Shown here: piece after piece, positions 59,272-64,000 of the stretch
How positions within the stretch are numbered: position 1 is the first letter of the stretch
Layout of the letters: each line of letters starts with the position of its first letter
Assembly (NCBI GenBank): GCA_029906195.1
Contig: JARWSJ010000004.1
Coordinates: 62,001-126,000 of the forward strand
Origin: Chitinophagaceae bacterium 26-R-25
Lineage (GTDB): Bacteria > Bacteroidota > Bacteroidia > Chitinophagales > Chitinophagaceae
Length of the DNA: 64,000 bases
Direction of reading: 5' to 3'
Program-made: the position numbers and the translations under genes
Notes under the pieces: model-generated
Databases searched by the model: none
What the model was told of the DNA's origin: nothing
What the model saw: only the letters and a program-made list of their open reading frames with translations

Positions 59272-61502
59272 TAGATTTCTGTTAGGTCTCCAAAGGTTAA
59301 CAATATGCCATCAAAGCTGTTTTCATTGTAATCAACGGTAATGTCAAAATTGTTGGTATACGTAGCCGGATCAAGGATGTTAGGAGGGCCGGCATAAAGC
59401 TGGTATTTATCATGCCTGGTATCATCCTTCACCGAAATCCCTTTTGAAGCCCAGTCGGGGGCCGTCCAATACTGAACAGTCAACTTAGAAATGGAAACAG
59501 ACATCAAAATATCAATTGTTTTTGATGGTGTTGTGCTGTCAAAATCATGATAGGATCCGTCTGACATTGTAACTCGCACGGGAACAGGCACCCCATAAAT
59601 TTCAGCTCTTGCGAAGGTCATGGTTAACTTGTATGTCACCGGGTGCAGGATCGGGGTGGCTGAATCCAAATAGATCCTAACCGCATCAAATTGGAATGCG
59701 CCTTTGTACGGCAGCAGTTCCGTTATTTTTTTAAGTAGGAATGGTGTGTTGTTTATGAGTAAAACATCCTGCCATCTCAACTGTAAATAGTCAACAATGT
59801 TCAAGTTCAAAATGCCACTGATGATTTCATTTTGCTGCAAAACTTTAATCCAGTTTTTGAACAAAACATCAATCATTCCGATACTTGAAATCTTATAGCT
59901 GAGCGACCAGTTCCCGGCTGTTTCAAATTTTAATCCGTATTCACTATTAGTATTATCCCACGGGAAATAAGCCTTCATGTGGTTATTAGATGAAGCCGGC
60001 TGTTTCAAAATCGGATCCACAATCCCTCTATAAAACATTATTCGAGGGCCCCATTCAACAATATCTCCCTGCTTTCCTTTCCAATTACCCTCCTGGTTGC
60101 ATATTGGTGCCCAAAATAGTTTCACTGCTGGCGGCTCGTCATCTGTTCCGACGAATCCCCACCACATCTCAAGGGGCGTTACTGCTGTTTCAATGACTTC
60201 CGCAGTTTCATCATCAGTGTTATAATCCAAAATGTTGCTGATAACCTCATCTCTCAGCCATTTGAAGTCTCCGGTGTCCGGATCCTGCCTGCAGATGTAG
60301 AATTTATTTTCATAGGTAATCAGCCAGGCGTCATTGGCCATTGTCGAATCTGCGATTGGTAAATGAGTGTATTCGTTCTTTTCGCCTTTGTAGTTATAAG
60401 TTTTTTTATCAAGATTAGATAAGCTATAACTGTCGTTTCCTGTATTTCTTTTAAAAGCGATCGGCTTCAGGTCCGTCCCCTTGAAGGTGAGTTTAAATTT
60501 GGGGTTTACGAAAGAGTTTTTCGACTTAGAGGGTTTATTAATTTTGTCGGTCATAAGTGTGACTTCGCAAGTACGCTTTAAATCATCTATCTCAAATCCG
60601 ATAGGTAATCCTTTTTGTAGTTCGACAAGAAACTCCGCAATTGTCATGCGTGGCAAATGCTCTGCTACATTGATCGTTATCTGGTGAAGAGGGGTCGCAT
60701 GCACAATGATGGATTCATCATCAGAATCATCAATAACACCGTCAGCCCAGTAGCATGCCATACAAGAAACAAGATATGCTTGTTTCAAATCTGGATCATT
60801 CAAAATACTTCCGGTCACCGTATATCCATGCTCTTCAAAGATTGCTTTAATAGTAGGCACAATATAGGGATGTGGCACCAGACTATAACACGCATTGTAC
60901 TGGCTTAACTGATACCGGCCGCCAGTAAAGAATGGCCAGTTGATATGGATATTTCCGGCAAGCCAGCCATCATTCATTACGGGTGCAAAGACATAATCGC
61001 CGTTATCACAGTTGTTGTAATTCCAGGTATCATTTGCATGTTTCCAAAAGCCGGGAGCGGATGAGTCATAACCAGCCCACGGAAAAATGCGGGGCCCTCC
61101 AAAAGTAAGGTCTCCTAATTTCTTATCCTTAATGCGTTTATAAAATTCACTTGCATTCGAATACAATTCTGCATCAATAGTCCCATTGTTGTTGTATGAA
61201 AGATGACCATCGATGCTTTTGATGTTAAGTTTAGCGGCGGATAAAGCAACGTTATCGGTTTCCAATACTACATCGTATTGTGCGACTTTTATCGCGGGCA
61301 ATTGATCAGGATAACCAGTAAGCCTTAAGTTTTTATCGCTGAGTGGTAATTCAATTGGATAACTTATTTCTCCTGGAATCCCATCATTCCCGGAAGAATC
61401 CTGTACGATGAAAAACGGACTGTTACGCTCACGTTGAAGTTGAGTGCCTGGCGAAAGGTCAAAATATTCGTTGTTTTTTCTTATCCCAATCATAAAATTC
61501 AA
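59271..61502 (-). CDS. Large phage protein, probable tail or other structural component
   Basis: 743 residues, beta-rich, no signal peptide or membrane segment: LSPGTQLQRERNSPFFIVQD, GEISYPIELPLSDKNLRLTGYP, FYKRIKDKKLGDLTFGGPRI, PYIVPTIKAIFEEHGYTVTG, then several aromatic-rich domains and a C-terminal sandwich (AEIYGVPVPVRVTMSDGSYH). No named family recognised. Size, composition and placement beside another large beta-rich protein suggest a virion component such as a tail or baseplate-associated protein. Confidence 0.65.
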   Translation of the reverse strand: MNFMIGIRKNNEYFDLSPGTQLQRERNSPFFIVQDSSGNDGIPGEISYPIELPLSDKNLRLTGYPDQLPAIKVAQYDVVLETDNVALSAAKLNIKSIDGHLSYNNNGTIDAELYSNASEFYKRIKDKKLGDLTFGGPRIFPWAGYDSSAPGFWKHANDTWNYNNCDNGDYVFAPVMNDGWLAGNIHINWPFFTGGRYQLSQYNACYSLVPHPYIVPTIKAIFEEHGYTVTGSILNDPDLKQAYLVSCMACYWADGVIDDSDDESIIVHATPLHQITINVAEHLPRMTIAEFLVELQKGLPIGFEIDDLKRTCEVTLMTDKINKPSKSKNSFVNPKFKLTFKGTDLKPIAFKRNTGNDSYSLSNLDKKTYNYKGEKNEYTHLPIADSTMANDAWLITYENKFYICRQDPDTGDFKWLRDEVISNILDYNTDDETAEVIETAVTPLEMWWGFVGTDDEPPAVKLFWAPICNQEGNWKGKQGDIVEWGPRIMFYRGIVDPILKQPASSNNHMKAYFPWDNTNSEYGLKFETAGNWSLSYKISSIGMIDVLFKNWIKVLQQNEIISGILNLNIVDYLQLRWQDVLLINNTPFLLKKITELLPYKGAFQFDAVRIYLDSATPILHPVTYKLTMTFARAEIYGVPVPVRVTMSDGSYHDFDSTTPSKTIDILMSVSISKLTVQYWTAPDWASKGISVKDDTRHDKYQLYAGPPNILDPATYTNNFDITVDYNENSFDGILLTFGDLTEI

Positions 61503-63314
61503 TTAAAAGTCATATGCTGCTCCTGATGCTGTGTAAGTGTGATATAACGAAAACGAAATTTTATCTCCGGTTGTTCCTGCTACCGGTGGATATCCGATCA
61601 TCAGTTCGCTCGGTGCTAACCCAAACTCATTCCATTCGCTCGTTGTCGTTTCATTGATAGCATCCTTGAGTTTATTTGCGATAGAAACTGGCGTGTCGGT
61701 ACTTGTTGCGGTCACAATTACAGCATGCCCGAATATTGTAATACTAAATCTGTTACCAGCTGAAACATTAGGTCCTACTTGAAATTCGAGCGTTCTGAAA
61801 ATGGAGAATATTGGTCTGTAATCGGATAATTTTATTAGAGATGGTGGAGGAACTGCAGTTTTCGTGAATTCAAAGGGTATCCCGTCACACATTACACCAT
61901 TACTACTCACCGCAACAATGGCCCCGGTATGCGGGCCTGCAGCAAGTCCGGAAATGCTGGCGGATTTTGCGCTCACAATATAGCTAGATGTTCCATCAAT
62001 AATAATCTTCCATTGGGTACCAGGGCCAGCAGAATCGAACGTAATGTTCATTATCTGGCCGACCTGAGATGTTATGATATTGCTAACCACAGTATCGCAA
62101 ACTGCGGTGCTTTCGGTTACAGGTATGTCTATCCACTCCGGCGCATAATTTTCATTGGTGTATGCGTAACTCCATTCAATTTGCAATTCGCGTTGAGGGG
62201 CTTTGGGGTTTCCAAATGCTGCGCTTTTTGTTGTTACGATAATAGGAACAAACCGCCTGTTGTTGATTTTATAAATTCCTTTACTCAAAAGCAGCTCCCG
62301 CAACCTGTCATGATTTTTTTCATTGCTCACATATCCTACCATCCCTTTGTAATTCATTTGCTCAATTATTTGCACGTTTGTTTGCTGCGCTGGAAGGTTA
62401 CTTGAGCCATAATAATTGCCTCCTATGAAAGATTCTGACTGATCACGCGCATATTCCGGATCCTTCTCTATTTCACCTAATATTCTAACAGAATCAAATC
62501 CGCCAAGGCTGTTGAAGAAATTGAATTGCAATTTTTGATAGTCCTGGTTATAGTCAACATATACTTGGTAGGTGACGCTTTGAGAAACATCATTGACAAA
62601 AACGCTTATCTGATAATAACGTACCTGCTTATCACCTGCCAGTTGATCAATGGCCAGCTGTTGCAGTCCTATCGGAATGTGATATATCGAGTATTGAAAG
62701 TTCGTTGAATTGATCGGTGCAACCATGATAATGCTCTCATCCGTAGTTACATCAGAATAGAAAACTTTCACTTTTATTGACAGCTGGCTATTTTCCGGTT
62801 CAGCATCATAGTGCATATAGGTTACCCAGGCATTTTGCCAGGCGGCAAGTTCAATCGATTGTGGTTGCCAGGTTAACCAATATTTGCCTGCATAGTTATC
62901 AAAGAAATTATTCTTTTGCCACTTCTCATACGGAAGTCCTCCTTTCAATATAAAGTACGTAAACCCATCAGTAATCCATGGAGGATTACTATCTGTCAAT
63001 TCCCGGAAAGCAATATAAAAAGATCCTGATTGGCTCGCAGCGAGCGTGATTGAATTATCAATCAAAGGAAGCAAATAGGAGAGTTGACTGTCAAGTAATT
63101 TTTTCAAATCAAGTTGAACATTTCCTACAGCATCTACAGCGCATGGAAACTGAATGACCAATTTATAATCGGAATCATTGATCAGTTTGAAGAATAGTTG
63201 TACTTCAACACTTAATCCCGGAGTTGCAGGATCAATATCTGTGGTTAATTGATACCTGATAGGATTTTTGCTGAAGTTTATAAAATTCGGTCTTTCTGTT
63301 ATGATGATTGCCAT
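61503..63314 (-). CDS. Large phage protein, probable tail-associated
   Basis: 603 residues, beta-rich: ITERPNFINFSKNPIRYQLT, FYIAFRELTDSNPPWITDGFTYF, WQKNNFFDNYAGKYWLTWQP, YYQISVFVNDVSQSVTYQVYVDYN. The C-terminal half has an Ig-like segment (AAGPHTGAIVAVSSNGVMCD) and a last domain containing an FSITIFGHAVIVTATSTDTP motif like those in phage tail proteins. It abuts the 743-residue gene with no gap, which implies a joint role. Function inferred only from context. Confidence 0.65.
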   Translation of the reverse strand: MAIIITERPNFINFSKNPIRYQLTTDIDPATPGLSVEVQLFFKLINDSDYKLVIQFPCAVDAVGNVQLDLKKLLDSQLSYLLPLIDNSITLAASQSGSFYIAFRELTDSNPPWITDGFTYFILKGGLPYEKWQKNNFFDNYAGKYWLTWQPQSIELAAWQNAWVTYMHYDAEPENSQLSIKVKVFYSDVTTDESIIMVAPINSTNFQYSIYHIPIGLQQLAIDQLAGDKQVRYYQISVFVNDVSQSVTYQVYVDYNQDYQKLQFNFFNSLGGFDSVRILGEIEKDPEYARDQSESFIGGNYYGSSNLPAQQTNVQIIEQMNYKGMVGYVSNEKNHDRLRELLLSKGIYKINNRRFVPIIVTTKSAAFGNPKAPQRELQIEWSYAYTNENYAPEWIDIPVTESTAVCDTVVSNIITSQVGQIMNITFDSAGPGTQWKIIIDGTSSYIVSAKSASISGLAAGPHTGAIVAVSSNGVMCDGIPFEFTKTAVPPPSLIKLSDYRPIFSIFRTLEFQVGPNVSAGNRFSITIFGHAVIVTATSTDTPVSIANKLKDAINETTTSEWNEFGLAPSELMIGYPPVAGTTGDKISFSLYHTYTASGAAYDF

Positions 63315-63324
63315 TTGTAAATTA

Positions 63325-63819
63325 TTAAGTCAACCAATCTGATTCGTTATATTCATCACGATCTGTACTGAATGATATCGTGTATTCCCACCCGTATGCT
63401 GTTTGATCTTCTGGCCCAATTGGCTGAATCTGCGGATCCAAAAGTTTGTTCATGTAGAAACACCTGTCGCCTTCATCAAAATCTTTCTGAATTCTGGCGT
63501 CCAGTTGAGTGATTATTTTGTGTGCAAGATTTCTCGCATCAGCGATTGCTTTTTGAATGCCATTAGACGTACCAGTGGTTTTGACATTCACCAGTACCTG
63601 GATAAAGCTTGTATAAAGCCATAAACTTTCTTGCTTGCCAACGCCGGCAAACATCACATGCTTTACATATGGGGAGATTGCTTTGTCAGTGCTGCTAATA
63701 GCTTCATCTTCGCCAAAAGCATAAAAAACCTTTTTATCGGATTTGCCTTCTGATAAGAGTTTGTTTTTAGAACAGATCTCCTGAAGATATGCCTCGTGAT
63801 CGCCTATTAAGTTAGCCAT
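63325..63819 (-). CDS. Phage protein, unknown
   Basis: 164 residues: HEAYLQEICSKNKLLSEGKSDKKVFYAFGEDEAI, ESLWLYTSFIQVLVNVKTTGTSN, AHKIITQLDARIQKDFDEGDRCFYM, YGWEYTISFSTDRDEYNESDW. The helix plus strand pattern could be a head-tail joining or tail-completion protein, but no family is recognised. Overlaps the upstream partial gene by 8 nt. Confidence 0.65.
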   Translation of the reverse strand: MANLIGDHEAYLQEICSKNKLLSEGKSDKKVFYAFGEDEAISSTDKAISPYVKHVMFAGVGKQESLWLYTSFIQVLVNVKTTGTSNGIQKAIADARNLAHKIITQLDARIQKDFDEGDRCFYMNKLLDPQIQPIGPEDQTAYGWEYTISFSTDRDEYNESDWLT

Positions 63820-64000
63820 GTGAATGTTTTATTTTATCCATTTCAGCTTCCATCCTGTCAGCCTCCGCAATTACCTCATTAAGTTCCATGAGCAAAGTAT
63901 CTACATGCAAATCCTGCACTTTATCAAAGTCACCAAAGTGGCCTCCCTTCGATATCATGCGCATTACGCTCCAGAGCCCATAAAGAGTAGTGCCTTCTCC
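63812..64000 (-). CDS. Partial phage gene at the window edge
   Basis: An open frame of 62 codons runs in from beyond base 64000: TTLYGLWSVMRMISKGGHFG, VQDLHVDTLLMELNEVIAEA, DRMEAEMDKIKHSHG, then stop. It is helical and overlaps the start of the next gene by 8 nt (ATGGCTAA), as adjacent genes here do. The N-terminus is outside the window. Confidence 0.7.
   Translation of the reverse strand, partial: GEGTTLYGLWSVMRMISKGGHFGDFDKVQDLHVDTLLMELNEVIAEADRMEAEMDKIKHSHG

Larger units (their letters stand above)
45200..64000. mobile_element. Prophage (left part) integrated at tRNA-Glu
   Basis: From the tRNA 3' end onward nearly all genes are on the minus strand, tightly packed and phage-like: serine recombinase, primase-helicase, HNH nuclease, DGR, a divergent repressor-like gene, large terminase and large putative structural proteins. 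The left boundary is placed in the tRNA 3' half. The right boundary, portal, capsid and second attachment site are beyond the window. The host intergenic word repeats stop at the boundary. Confidence 0.88.

Overview
The window is chromosomal DNA of a Bacteroidota species, most likely a Chitinophagaceae-type soil or freshwater bacterium (the family is an inference). The evidence is two SusC/SusD pairs, promoters matching the Bacteroidota -7 consensus TAnnTTTG, a type IX-sorting-like secreted protein, a SecA of about 1,100 residues, and an absence of obvious Shine-Dalgarno sites. About 18.8 kb at the right end is part of an integrated prophage that carries a diversity-generating retroelement (DGR).

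Region 1 (1-11.6 kb, + strand) is a polysaccharide utilisation locus: SusC (5' end outside the window), SusD, a second SusC without the usual N-terminal extension, SusD, a PKD-like surface lipoprotein and a GH30 glycosidase lipoprotein. The SusC/D pairs would bind and import oligosaccharides that the surface lipoprotein captures and the GH30 enzyme releases; a beta-glucan-type substrate is an inference. REP-like nested palindromes lie before the GH30 gene.

Region 2 (11.7-45.15 kb) is housekeeping and regulatory DNA: a DUF1778/GNAT toxin-antitoxin pair with a palindromic operator, SRPBCC, DinB and ABC-F proteins, an MscS-type channel, an MtfA-like peptidase, aspS, rarA, outer-membrane barrel proteins, a NarL-type two-component system and an orphan response regulator, secA, a periplasmic thioredoxin-like protein, atpG, scpB with a long acidic tail, a LURP/scramblase-like protein, pgk, gapA and tRNA-Glu. 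Many intergenic spaces hold long inverted repeats whose arms are built from reiterated short words. I saw none of these in the prophage.

Region 3 (45.2-64 kb, nearly all - strand) is a prophage at the 3' end of tRNA-Glu(TTC). In order it carries a large serine recombinase whose reading frame runs antisense through the tRNA, a toprim/SF3 primase-helicase, an HNH nuclease, small phage genes, the DGR, a divergent early region with a repressor-like gene and a periodic operator array, the large terminase, and large putative structural proteins. The right end lies outside the window.

The most interesting system is the DGR: a reverse transcriptase, one 72-bp template repeat and two variable repeats in tandem paralogous small genes. 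All 14 and 16 differences between template and variable repeats fall on template adenines (coding strand) and none on the 52 other bases. The targets are small proteins with an internal variable segment rather than an obvious C-terminal C-type lectin, and no Avd accessory gene is recognisable.
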